From Bacteroidia bacterium (GTDB lineage Bacteria; Bacteroidota; Bacteroidia; J057; JADKCL01), in NCBI GenBank assembly GCA_020635905.1, contig JACJYV010000005.1, positions 682,001-746,000 on the forward strand: a stretch of 64,000 nt of DNA. The letters are read 5' to 3'. A program made the translations under genes and the position numbers. Positions 43,708-52,968 of the stretch are shown here, piece by piece. Each line of letters begins with the position of its first letter. Positions within the stretch are counted from its first letter, which is position 1. Under the pieces are notes generated by a model. That model worked only from the letters and a program-made list of their open reading frames with translations, had not been told where the DNA came from and ran no database searches.

Positions 43708-43728
43708 GCCGGGCACTTAGTACCCGGC
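43708..43728. terminator. Hairpin between gcvH and the TPR gene
   Basis: GCCGGG (43708-43713) pairs with CCCGGC (43723-43728) with a 9-nt loop. On the minus strand it lies 33 bp after the gcvH stop and is followed by an A/T-rich AATCTTCGTTTAT, so it may end gcvH transcription. Confidence 0.4.
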
Positions 43729-43761
43729 GACCCTCTAACCAGGAATTTTTGGCTACCTGGC

Positions 43762-44136
43762 TTAGTGTCCGAGGCTGGCCTCGTAGGTGGCAGCGTCCAT
43801 CAAACCTTCGGGTTTGGCGGAGAGTGTCACTTTGATGATCCAGCCCTTTCCGTAGGGATCTGAGTTGATCAGTTCGGGGGTGTCGCCAAGGTCTCCGTTG
43901 ACTTCGGCCACGGTGCCGGAAACAGGCATATACATGTCAGAGACCGTTTTAACGGCTTCCACGCTGCCAAAAGTATCGCCTTTGCTGAGGTCTTCTCCTT
44001 CCGTATCCACATCCACATATACGATGTCACCCAATTCGCTCTGGGCAAAATCGGTTATACCTACAGTGGCAGTATCGCCTTCCACCCGAACCCATTCGTG
44101 GTCCGCGGTGTACAAAAGATCAGCTGGAAATTGCAT
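43762..44136 (-). CDS. gcvH: Glycine cleavage system H protein
   Basis: The lipoylated carrier of the glycine cleavage complex; it shuttles the aminomethyl group from the P to the T protein. The 124 residues are the normal length. The lipoyl-bearing lysine is Lys63 in [18 protein letters not shown], and the ending GWIIKVTLS is typical. No gcvP or gcvT is adjacent, so the other parts are encoded elsewhere. A large gene-free region separates it from the toxin locus. Confidence 0.95.
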   Translation of the reverse strand: MQFPADLLYTADHEWVRVEGDTATVGITDFAQSELGDIVYVDVDTEGEDLSKGDTFGSVEAVKTVSDMYMPVSGTVAEVNGDLGDTPELINSDPYGKGWIIKVTLSAKPEGLMDAATYEASLGH

Positions 44137-44695
44137 GATTTATCTGGTTTAAAATTTAAGCCCTGAAAGTAATCTATTTTTATTTCTATGGCAATAGGTG
44201 AGGGGATTTTTGAGGTTGGAGCGAAGGGGCCAGAAGGGTAATTTCCGGATGGAGAGCGGCGGATCAGGAGTTGGAATTGGGGAAATGAATGTTTTATAAT
44301 GTGGGTTTGCTGGTGATTTCAGGAAGATTATCGTTATATTGGCGTTGTTAATTGGTAATACATTCTTATGTTGATTATTGATCATTCCTTCTTCTTCCCT
44401 TCTTCGATCCTTTATTAAACCCTCACCCTACCCCTACCAAACCCTGATTAAACCCTAAACAACCCCTGAACAAGGTGCAATTGTTGGTGCCTTTTAGTGC
44501 GGATGTTGAGGGAATATCTGGCGAGATTATGTAATTGGTGGACCCTCCACAGGAGTCGCCCCTTCCGGGGCTTTATTTCCTGGATAAAATTCGTTAGTAC
44601 GGAAAAGGAAATAGATACTCTTGAAAAATTATAAAGCCAATTTACACATTTAATTAATTTTGATATATTTGAATAATCACCCTGGATGAGAATTA
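44137..44695. other. 559-bp divergent spacer upstream of the toxin locus
   Basis: Between gcvH (minus) and the toxin BC gene (plus) no credible gene is present. It holds an A/C-rich run with repeated AAACCCT-like words at about 44416-44466, a GCCCC-ttcc-GGGGC hairpin at 44558-44571 and, beyond it, very A+T-rich DNA that ends in a promoter-like box. The compositional change from 44580 onward suits a foreign or independently controlled locus. Confidence 0.55.
44664..44671 (+). promoter_or_regulatory. Bacteroidota-type -7 box before the toxin BC gene
   Basis: TATATTTG matches the Bacteroidota -7 consensus TAnnTTTG exactly and ends 24 bp before the ATG. A -33 TTTG is not clear; a TTTA lies at 44641. 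Transcription would start around 44678 and give a very short leader. Confidence 0.5.
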
Positions 44696-47600
44696 ATGCC
44701 ACATTCTCAAATAACATTTTTGGAAAGAAAATTGGAGGACTTGTCCATTCCGTTTGATATCTCTGTGGATCAAAGAACTGGAAGTTTGCAGGGGAGTGTG
44801 AGCATACCCTTTTCTTCGTCAAGAAATGGTTTCCAACCACAACTTCAACTCGCCTACGGCTCTTTGGGAGGGAATTCTGAATTTGGAATGGGTTGGGCGT
44901 TGGCAGGACTTCCAGCAATCCAAATTTACACCAAAGAAGGGCGCCCCAAATACGATGGATCCGATGAGTTTGCAATAGGAGGTGCAAGGTTAGTCCCCTG
45001 GATAGACCCAAATACGAATAGCAAAAGGGAGTTTGAAAAAGGGATTCATTCGGTCCAGATATTTCGCCCCCAAAAGGGAGAAATTTACAACAGACTGGAA
45101 AAATGGACACCCAAGAATGGAGAACCCTTTTTCTGGGTGATGAGGACACCGAATGGGGCCACCTATATTTTTGGTAAAGGGATGGATGGGAGTAGCAGGA
45201 TATTTGATCCCATTTCACCAGAAAACGTGTTTTCCTGGTTGTTGGAAAAACAGGTCGACTCATACGGAAATGCCATTAATTACATATACAAAAATGAAAA
45301 TGATCAGGGAATTGACTTAGCTCAAATCTTTGAAGGGAATAGATCAAGCCTAAAGGGAAATTTCGCAAAAAAGTACCTGAAGCGCATCCAATATGGGAAC
45401 TCCCACCCCATTAACGACCCCATTAGCACGGATTGGACATCTATCGCTTGGCATTTCGAAGCAGTTTTTGATTATGGAGAACATGCTCCAGATCAAAAAC
45501 CAGGCATTTCTGAATCCAGACTCTGGACATCGAGGAATGACCCGTTCTCAAACTACTATCCCGGGTTTGAAATTCGAACCCACCGACTCTGCCGAAACAT
45601 CCTCATGTTTCATAGATTCCCAGCTCAACTAGGAGAACCTGAAACTTTGGTGGGAAAACTTGGCCTGGATTATGATTCCAGCGATCCGGCTGGAGTTGTT
45701 CTGAAGGAGGTTTCATACAAAGGGTTTCGTACGTCAAATGACTCCTCAATTGACGGATCAAAATCCATCCCGCCTCTGGTTTTTGATTACCACAAATCTA
45801 AAATTGGCCAATCATTTAACCACGCCCTAAATGTGGGTGAAAATATCCCTATTGGCATTGGTGGAGCGAACTACCGATGGATCGATTTGTACGGAGAGGG
45901 ACTTCCCGGCATTCTTTTCCAGGACCATTCTGCCTGGTATTTCAAGTCAAATCTTGGGAATGGAAAACTCTCGGACCCCAAATTGGTCACCAATCATCCC
46001 GCCTTCGCGATAACAAACCTCTCAATAGAGGATTTCGATGGGGATGGAAACCTGAATGCGGTAACCTACACAAACGGCCGCGCTGGTTATTTTGAATTCG
46101 ATCGTGAAAACGGAAACTGGTCGGGCTTCCGGACCTTTCCCCAGTCGCCGAGTGGCACAAGCAATAAAATCCAATTCATCGACCTAACCGGAAACGGAAG
46201 AGCAGATCTCGTTCAAGCTTCCGAAAAGGAAATAACCATTTTCCAATCAGAAGGCAGGGATGGCTTTAGCGCCCCCATCAAGATACCAAGACAGGAATCC
46301 TATCATCATTGCCAGCAGGTCGGTCAATACCTTAATCTGGACTATTTCTGGGCCGATATGAGCGGAGACGGACTCCCCGACCAGGTAAGGGTTTACAATG
46401 GTCGTGTAGAATATTGGCCCAATTTGGGCCATGGGAAATTTGGTGAAGTAGTGGTCATGGGCAACTCGCCCATACTTGATTATGGCCACGAATTTGATGC
46501 CAGCAAGGTTAGAATCGTCAACCTAAATGGCAAGGGGGGCTCAGATATCCTCTACCTCGGCCGTGGAAATATCACCTATTGGATCAACCAATCCGGAAAT
46601 TCATTTTCTGCCCCCTCCACCATTGAGGGGCTTCCTCACATCGACAACATTTCAGCGGTTCAGATCATCGATTTCCTTGGAGATGGAACCCAATGTCTGG
46701 TATGGTCTTCCGTCTTTGGAAACCATAGTCAAGCCCAAATCCATTACCTCCCGATACTGATGGCCGAAGATGAGGGTGTATTGGCTAGTCCCGGGATGCT
46801 AAAGGAAGTTTCCAACTCCATGGGATTGACGACAAAAATTGAATACGGCTACTCGGGTATTCATTATTTGCAGGCCCAAAACAGCTGTACCCCCTGGGAA
46901 ACCAGACTTCCTTCCCATTCCCTAGTAGTCAATGAGTTTAGCCAAACGGATGAAATAGGAAACACTTCCTTCAACTCCTCTTTCCGCTACAATGACGGAT
47001 ATTTTGACGGAGAAGAACGGGAATTTCGTGGATTCTCAATGGTGGAGCAATACGACTCTGAAATCAGCCTGGAATCAGGGTCTTTTCCTGCAATTGAAGC
47101 ATCCACTCCGAGATGTGTACGCACCTGGTACCACAACGGAAGCCTGGAACAAAAGGAACAGCATCCTTCCTTTTATGATGAAACCTACATTTCAAATTCA
47201 ATTCACCGCCCTGAATTTGATGGTATTCTGAATCTACCCTCAAAGTATTATACTGAAGCTTTTCGATCTCTGGCAGGAACCACAAAAAGGGTAGAGGTCT
47301 ATGAAGTTCTTCCCAATGGTGAACTTTTGGCCGAGCCACTTCAGCTAATGCAAAATGGCTTCCGGATTGTTCCGGTTCAGATTGATGAAAAGGATTCCAG
47401 AAAAAGCCTTTTCCAGGCTTTGCCTACGGAATCCATTTCACTGGAACTTGAAAAAAGCCATTCAGACCCCAGAATCAGTCAACAAATCAATTGGGATTTC
47501 GATGAATTTGGCCAGGCCCGAAGATCGGCTACCGTTGGCTACCCAAGATTGATTGCAAGTTCATTTGACCAACAGACAAATCCTCTCATCTCCGCTCAAA

Positions 47601-50600
47601 TCTCCTCTTTGGAGAATTTTGACAGCGACGATGAGTATCGCCTGGGAATACCTCTGGAAATGGAGGGATTTGAATTAAATGGAATAAATCTGGGTGCTTC
47701 TCCAGGCTCATATTCTGACCTGAGGGCCGAACTCGAGTCTGCTTTGGCGAACAAAATTCCATTCTCGACTGATCCGCCTGCTGGGAAAAGTGCCCGCTTG
47801 ATCTCTTCAGAAAAACTATTTTATTGGCAAGATGACCTCAGCCGCAGTCTTCCCCATGGCCAGGCAACGGCCAAACCATTGCTTCACCATTCCGAAAGTG
47901 CCATCACCGAGCGAAACCATGTTGAATCGGTTTTTGATACCAAGCTTTCAGTGGCTGACTTTCTTTCCTTGGGAGGATACGAAGAAAAAAATGGCCTCAT
48001 CTGGCGCTCTTCTGAAGTCACCTTTTATGATTCCCATCTGTTCTTTTTACCCGAAAAAATAGAATTGCCCAACTCAGGAGAGATCGAATACGTGTATTCT
48101 ACCTCCGGTTTGGTCTTGATCCAGGTGACTGACCCACTTGGCAACTCCTCGACCGCCGAGATTGATTATCACCTGCTTGCGCCCTGGAAAATCACAGATA
48201 TCAATGAAAATATCTCAGAGGTCCTCTACGACCCCTTGGGAGTTGTGATTGTCTCCTCTCTTCAGGGAGAAATTGAAGATGATTCGGGATCAATGATCGC
48301 CATCGGCAATGAGCAATTAAGGGGATTCACATACGAAGAGTCTTCCAATATCGAGGACTACTTTATTGATCCCAACCGCTTTTTGCAAAACCGGTCTTCG
48401 TTTTTTCACTACGACTTTGGGCAGACCGACGCCAATGGCACCATCAAGCGCCCGCCCTTACAAATCAATCTGCTGAGAGAATCCTGGCTGAACGATACGG
48501 ACGGAACCACCAATTCAAATTCGGTTATTCAACGAACCATATCCTACCTTGACGGTTTCGGCCGAATCATTCAGGCCAAGCAGAAGGTAGAAAGTGGTTC
48601 CTCGATCCAGCGAGATGCTTCCGGCGCCCTTATCTTGAATGCTGGCAACCCCACTTTCGTTGACTCAGCATCTCGGTGGCGAGTATCGGGACACCAGGTA
48701 TTTAACCAGAAGCAAGAAGTCATTAGGCAATACGAGCCCTATTTTGACTCAATTTTTGCTTTTACCCAGGAAGCGGAGATCCAGTCCTTCGGGGTTTCGA
48801 CCGACTTCTTCTATGACGCTTTAGGCCGCAATCACCTCACCCATTTCCCTAATGGAACCCGCACGAAATCGGAATTTCATCCCTGGAGGATAGAACAATA
48901 CGATCCTAACGATTTCATCCTTGGCAGTCAATACGATGCCCTAAAAAGCTCCATCCCGGACGACACGGATCCTGAAAAAATCGCCTGGAAGCAGGCAACT
49001 GAGCATAACAATACCCCCAACATTACCCATCTGGATGGTGCGGCAAGGGCTTTCGCTACAGAAAGCACCGACCCGGAGGCTGGCACCCGAAAAAACCGAA
49101 CCCAACTTGACATAAACGGCAATGCCACCGCCATTTTCGATGCCCTGGATAGAGATGCTTTTACTTATATCCTGGACATGGCCGGGAGGCCCTTATACCA
49201 AAAAAGCATTGATGCTGGCGAAAAGTGGGCCCTCCTCGACAGCATGGACCAGGTCATTTCCAGTTGGGATGCAAAGGGGACCCAATTTGAGGTGCAATAC
49301 GACACCTTGAACAGGCCAATCTCCCGGAAAGTGACTGAATTGGGAGGGGCTACCAAATTGGTTGAGCGATTCGAATATGGGGACACTTTACCCAATGGAA
49401 CCTCCAAAAATCTGAAGGGCCAGCTTGTTAAAATATTTGACGGAGCAGGCACCCAAGAATTCCTCAAATTCGACCTGCTTGGAAATCCATTGAAACAGGT
49501 TCAACGCATTGCAGAGGACTATATCACCGCTCCCGAATGGACGGTTCCTGCAAATGTTGCCTTGCTTCCCGACCGATACGAATCAAAACGAAGATTCGAC
49601 GCAATGGGAAGACCGGTATGGGAATCCCTACCTGATGATACGGAACGGTTGCACGAATACAATCTTTTGGGAATGACAGCCAAGGCTTCCATTCTGATTC
49701 CCGGGGAAGCAAGTCCCAGAGCCATGCTTAACAGTATCGATTATAATGCGAGAGGGCAAATAACCCAAAAGGCTCTGGCCCAGACTTCGGGTGAAGAGGT
49801 CCTCTCTGAATACTTCTACGAACACGATTCCTTCCGCCTCAGGCAATTGCGCACCCGCAAGGGGAACCTTACTTCTGCGGGTCGCAAATCCTACCAGGAT
49901 ATTCATTATACCTATGATCCGGTGGGGAACATTATCGTAATGGACGACAAAGTCCAATCCCAGGTCAATCCTCCCATCCCAGGGGCCAATACTCCGACCT
50001 TGCGTAGCTATGAATACGATGCTTTTTACCAATTAAGGAAAGCATCCGGTCGGATCCACCAAAGCTTGCAAAAGTTTGATTATGCCCATGCTCCTAATGC
50101 ACCCGGTTTTATCAAAGGTACCCGACATGTAACCCTGGCAAATCGGAATATGATCGATCGCTACAAGCGGGAATACCAGTACGACCTCAACGGCAACTTA
50201 ACCCAAATGGACCACCGACTCGCAGGGCCTGGAGCGGCGGGAAGCCATTGGTTGAGAAAATACCTTATAGACCCTAACTCTAACCGGGCGGTTCCAGAAG
50301 AGGACAAAAGTGGAATAAAGAAAATTCCTCTCATCGATTTCAAAGAGTACTTCGACCCCAATGGCAATTACATCAAGCCGGGTCATTTCGAAGCCATCAA
50401 CTGGAATTACAATGATCGATTGCAAAGCGCAACTTTCATAGACCGGGGCGCCTTTGATCGCAACGATGGCGAATTCTACACCTATGGAGCAGACGGTATG
50501 CGGATGCGCAAGGTAATGCAAACCCAAACTGCCTCCGGGATGGAAATCACGGAAAAGATCTACCTGGATGGTTGTGAGATCAAGCTCATACGAAAAGGAA

Positions 50601-52390
50601 CAAAGATCTCCCTTCATAGAAATTCCTCCCATATCCACGCCAATGGCGAAAGGATCGCCACCCTTCTCCGCTGGGAAGAAGATACTTCTGGCCTGGAAAC
50701 GAAAGCTGGGGAAACGCTTCGAGTACATTATTCCCTATCAGACCACCTGGGAAGCACTGCCCTGGAAATCAGCGACGCCGGCGAAGTCCTGAGTTATGAG
50801 GAATATTTCCCCTTTGGGGGAGCAGCTTTTGTGTATGGCGATGAGATTGAGGTTTCCACGCGGGAATACCGCTATTCCGGGAAGGAGCGGGATGACGCTA
50901 CTGGCTTCTATTATTACGGTTTCAGGTATTATGCCCCCTGGCTGGGAAGGTGGTTGCGGCCCGATCCCATCGGGCCAGAGGATGGTGTGAATTTGTATGC
51001 TTTTGTGGGGAATAATCCTGTGAATGGCGTTGACAAGGATGGTTTACAATCAACAGCTACCTATGAGCCTGATGTAGTTGCCCTCCTCGTAAATTATAAT
51101 CAATATCACCAAGAAAATTCTGATATAGGATTTGTATTTTCTTTTAATGGGACGCTCTTTTCTTTCTCTACTCAGGCGGGCAGTTTTATTGAGGCAAGGC
51201 AAAAATTGCCTGAATCAATATTTGTTAATGATGAAATTGGAGAAATAAATCCCAGAGCATTATTTGATAGGGCACTTGGTAGTCTGGTCCAACCAATTGT
51301 CTCAGGGTTTTCCGAATTGGTCTCACCCGAGGATATTATTTCTGCACTAAGTGGACAAAATCCTTCTCCTTCCCAAGCACGGGAAGGTCATGCCAGGCAA
51401 AGACCTGAAGCGGAAGATTCAGAACCTGCAAATCCTGCTAATGAGCTTCAAAGAAACGCTCAAAGACTAAACGAAAATCGCGAAGAAGTATTGGAGGAAA
51501 TTGAAGAACAGCGGGTTAATTTCAGCATCCCTGAGACACGGCGGGAATTGGGGGGCATCCCTATTGGAGGTTGGGTAATTTCTTCACCAAGTGGGGGATC
51601 AATTCGAATTGACTTTTCGTATTATACAACCTCGGAAGGCAGGGGAAGAAACGAATTGACCATTTTTAGAATCTTGGAAAAACTTAGTGACCCAGAAATA
51701 GCCGAGTCTGTTCAAAGTCAACTTGATGCATTGAGAACTGTAAATCCTGATATTGACCCTGCCCTTGTATTAACTGTCGCTGGGGAAGAAACCAGAGGTC
51801 TTTATATATTTGAAACGAGAGGTAGAATTTCTCATCCAGATGATACCTTTTCTACGGGCGGGTTAGATAATGCAGGTTACGTTTTGGGAAGGCTAAGGCG
51901 ATTCCTACCTCAAGGATATGGTTCCGCCTGGACCGCAGTAGATCCATATACAACTGATGAACATAGGACCAGCAGCGGAGAACGCCGACCGATTCAGCCA
52001 GTAACCAATGTTCCGCATAATGAGTTATTGTCTTTATACGGTGCATATCTTGAACTTATCAAGGAAGACATTGTCTTTGGACCACAAGGTCTAACAGAAG
52101 AAGAAAAAGTTAATATTGATGTAGATACAACTCGTTTTCTTACGCGACTGGCTTTCGGATCAAGAGAATCTTTTAATACTGTTCTTCAAGAGATGAGAAG
52201 AATAAGGGATGAAGACCCAGAAATTAATTCACTTCCTGAAGTATTGGATCTGCGTGAGGACCAATTATTAAATAAAGTGACAGGACGTGCAGCCGTCTCT
52301 CTGCGAAGATCCTTGGTATCTATAGCCAATGCGCGAGTGCTTGAAAATTTAAGCTTGTTCGGTGGCAGAACAGGGCAAGATGATAACTGA
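44696..52390 (+). CDS. Insecticidal toxin complex fused TcB-TcC subunit with C-terminal toxin payload
   Basis: A 2564-residue fusion of the two cocoon subunits of Tc toxins. Residues about 1-330 are an SpvB-type domain (SIPFDISVDQRTGSLQGSVS, GMGWALAGLPAIQI). FG-GAP/VCBS repeats follow (DFDGDGNLNAV at 445, DMSGDGLPDQV at about 554), then TcB middle domains and YD/Rhs repeats from about 1370. The Rhs core ends with KERDDATGFYYYGFRYYAPW and RPDPIGPEDGVNLY; Arg2088, Asp2090 and Asp2096 resemble the aspartyl self-cleavage site of TcC proteins. The strand after DKDGL (2113-2117) starts a 447-residue unknown payload. In known Tc toxins this fragment is kept unfolded inside the shell and released into the target. 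There is no signal peptide. First gene of a three-gene operon. Confidence 0.93.
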   Translation: MPHSQITFLERKLEDLSIPFDISVDQRTGSLQGSVSIPFSSSRNGFQPQLQLAYGSLGGNSEFGMGWALAGLPAIQIYTKEGRPKYDGSDEFAIGGARLVPWIDPNTNSKREFEKGIHSVQIFRPQKGEIYNRLEKWTPKNGEPFFWVMRTPNGATYIFGKGMDGSSRIFDPISPENVFSWLLEKQVDSYGNAINYIYKNENDQGIDLAQIFEGNRSSLKGNFAKKYLKRIQYGNSHPINDPISTDWTSIAWHFEAVFDYGEHAPDQKPGISESRLWTSRNDPFSNYYPGFEIRTHRLCRNILMFHRFPAQLGEPETLVGKLGLDYDSSDPAGVVLKEVSYKGFRTSNDSSIDGSKSIPPLVFDYHKSKIGQSFNHALNVGENIPIGIGGANYRWIDLYGEGLPGILFQDHSAWYFKSNLGNGKLSDPKLVTNHPAFAITNLSIEDFDGDGNLNAVTYTNGRAGYFEFDRENGNWSGFRTFPQSPSGTSNKIQFIDLTGNGRADLVQASEKEITIFQSEGRDGFSAPIKIPRQESYHHCQQVGQYLNLDYFWADMSGDGLPDQVRVYNGRVEYWPNLGHGKFGEVVVMGNSPILDYGHEFDASKVRIVNLNGKGGSDILYLGRGNITYWINQSGNSFSAPSTIEGLPHIDNISAVQIIDFLGDGTQCLVWSSVFGNHSQAQIHYLPILMAEDEGVLASPGMLKEVSNSMGLTTKIEYGYSGIHYLQAQNSCTPWETRLPSHSLVVNEFSQTDEIGNTSFNSSFRYNDGYFDGEEREFRGFSMVEQYDSEISLESGSFPAIEASTPRCVRTWYHNGSLEQKEQHPSFYDETYISNSIHRPEFDGILNLPSKYYTEAFRSLAGTTKRVEVYEVLPNGELLAEPLQLMQNGFRIVPVQIDEKDSRKSLFQALPTESISLELEKSHSDPRISQQINWDFDEFGQARRSATVGYPRLIASSFDQQTNPLISAQISSLENFDSDDEYRLGIPLEMEGFELNGINLGASPGSYSDLRAELESALANKIPFSTDPPAGKSARLISSEKLFYWQDDLSRSLPHGQATAKPLLHHSESAITERNHVESVFDTKLSVADFLSLGGYEEKNGLIWRSSEVTFYDSHLFFLPEKIELPNSGEIEYVYSTSGLVLIQVTDPLGNSSTAEIDYHLLAPWKITDINENISEVLYDPLGVVIVSSLQGEIEDDSGSMIAIGNEQLRGFTYEESSNIEDYFIDPNRFLQNRSSFFHYDFGQTDANGTIKRPPLQINLLRESWLNDTDGTTNSNSVIQRTISYLDGFGRIIQAKQKVESGSSIQRDASGALILNAGNPTFVDSASRWRVSGHQVFNQKQEVIRQYEPYFDSIFAFTQEAEIQSFGVSTDFFYDALGRNHLTHFPNGTRTKSEFHPWRIEQYDPNDFILGSQYDALKSSIPDDTDPEKIAWKQATEHNNTPNITHLDGAARAFATESTDPEAGTRKNRTQLDINGNATAIFDALDRDAFTYILDMAGRPLYQKSIDAGEKWALLDSMDQVISSWDAKGTQFEVQYDTLNRPISRKVTELGGATKLVERFEYGDTLPNGTSKNLKGQLVKIFDGAGTQEFLKFDLLGNPLKQVQRIAEDYITAPEWTVPANVALLPDRYESKRRFDAMGRPVWESLPDDTERLHEYNLLGMTAKASILIPGEASPRAMLNSIDYNARGQITQKALAQTSGEEVLSEYFYEHDSFRLRQLRTRKGNLTSAGRKSYQDIHYTYDPVGNIIVMDDKVQSQVNPPIPGANTPTLRSYEYDAFYQLRKASGRIHQSLQKFDYAHAPNAPGFIKGTRHVTLANRNMIDRYKREYQYDLNGNLTQMDHRLAGPGAAGSHWLRKYLIDPNSNRAVPEEDKSGIKKIPLIDFKEYFDPNGNYIKPGHFEAINWNYNDRLQSATFIDRGAFDRNDGEFYTYGADGMRMRKVMQTQTASGMEITEKIYLDGCEIKLIRKGTKISLHRNSSHIHANGERIATLLRWEEDTSGLETKAGETLRVHYSLSDHLGSTALEISDAGEVLSYEEYFPFGGAAFVYGDEIEVSTREYRYSGKERDDATGFYYYGFRYYAPWLGRWLRPDPIGPEDGVNLYAFVGNNPVNGVDKDGLQSTATYEPDVVALLVNYNQYHQENSDIGFVFSFNGTLFSFSTQAGSFIEARQKLPESIFVNDEIGEINPRALFDRALGSLVQPIVSGFSELVSPEDIISALSGQNPSPSQAREGHARQRPEAEDSEPANPANELQRNAQRLNENREEVLEEIEEQRVNFSIPETRRELGGIPIGGWVISSPSGGSIRIDFSYYTTSEGRGRNELTIFRILEKLSDPEIAESVQSQLDALRTVNPDIDPALVLTVAGEETRGLYIFETRGRISHPDDTFSTGGLDNAGYVLGRLRRFLPQGYGSAWTAVDPYTTDEHRTSSGERRPIQPVTNVPHNELLSLYGAYLELIKEDIVFGPQGLTEEEKVNIDVDTTRFLTRLAFGSRESFNTVLQEMRRIRDEDPEINSLPEVLDLREDQLLNKVTGRAAVSLRRSLVSIANARVLENLSLFGGRTGQDDN
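51047..52390 (+). other. Payload (hypervariable) domain of the TcB-TcC protein
   Basis: Residues about 2118-2564 after the Rhs core boundary. The DNA is visibly more A+T-rich than the upstream Rhs part. The first 80 residues have a beta pattern (FVFSFNGTLFSFSTQAGSF), then a Glu/Arg/Asn-rich helical spacer (about 2220-2270), then a globular end. The segment NPDIDPALVLTVAGEETRGL resembles the glutamate loop of lysozyme/SLT-fold enzymes, but this is a weak likeness only. No known TcC toxin motif (ADP-ribosyltransferase, deamidase) is seen. Confidence 0.5.
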
Positions 52391-52450
52391 ATTTCAATTG
52401 GAGTTTGTAATTAAAGGAAATATCAGAAGACATAAGCCATTTAATTCCTA

Positions 52451-52948
52451 ATGAAAAAACCAATCCTCATACTCGTCGTCCTTGGTGCCATCTGTGCAAT
52501 TTATTTTTACTTTGAAGAACATAACATTAAACCACCTCCCCCGCCGCCGCCTCCCCCGCCAGAGAAACAAAACCTGACTGAAACTCAGGTTACACAACTC
52601 TCAAGGGAGTACAAAATAAATCACCGAATTTACCGGGAGATAAAAGTTCAATATTTCACCAGCGAAACGAGAAGGGTTCCTTGTACACAAAGAGACATTG
52701 ACTTCAATAAGCTTTGCACTGGAGCGAATGCACGGGCTCCCTATGGTTATCGAAACAGGTCGTTTTCGATCAAAAAATGCTGCAAGACCGCGCAAGAGAA
52801 CATTTCCAGTCGGGCAGGAGAATGGAAAGCAAAATACATCGAAGAGAAAGACCTCTGGGACGTAATTTTCGAATTCGTGGATGATGAAGGAAAACAGCTG
52901 GTTCACTTAACTGTGAACGATAACACAAAAAAAGTTTCAGAAAAGTAA
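52451..52948 (+). CDS. Small membrane-anchored protein with decaproline linker, in the Tc operon
   Basis: A 165-residue protein with one N-terminal transmembrane helix (about residues 4-21), ten consecutive prolines (28-37) and a soluble domain of about 125 residues. The domain is rich in Arg/Lys and has four Cys (78, 89, 110, 111) that may form disulfides in the periplasm. The helix has a positive lead and no cleavage site, so the domain should face outward from the inner membrane. It is 60 bp after the toxin BC gene and 20 bp before the TcA gene. No family is recognised. It could be an immunity protein, chaperone or export helper. Confidence 0.6.
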   Translation: MKKPILILVVLGAICAIYFYFEEHNIKPPPPPPPPPPEKQNLTETQVTQLSREYKINHRIYREIKVQYFTSETRRVPCTQRDIDFNKLCTGANARAPYGYRNRSFSIKKCCKTAQENISSRAGEWKAKYIEEKDLWDVIFEFVDDEGKQLVHLTVNDNTKKVSEK

Positions 52949-52968
52949 GCAACGCTACTCAAAAAGTT

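Noticed and set aside
44448..45263. A 271-codon minus-strand frame across the toxin BC start
   Set aside because: It covers the promoter and start of the toxin gene, has no signal, domain or promoter of its own.
51047..52390. Calling the payload a lysozyme
   Set aside because: Only one short segment resembles an SLT/lysozyme Glu loop; the flanking motifs needed for the fold are not seen.
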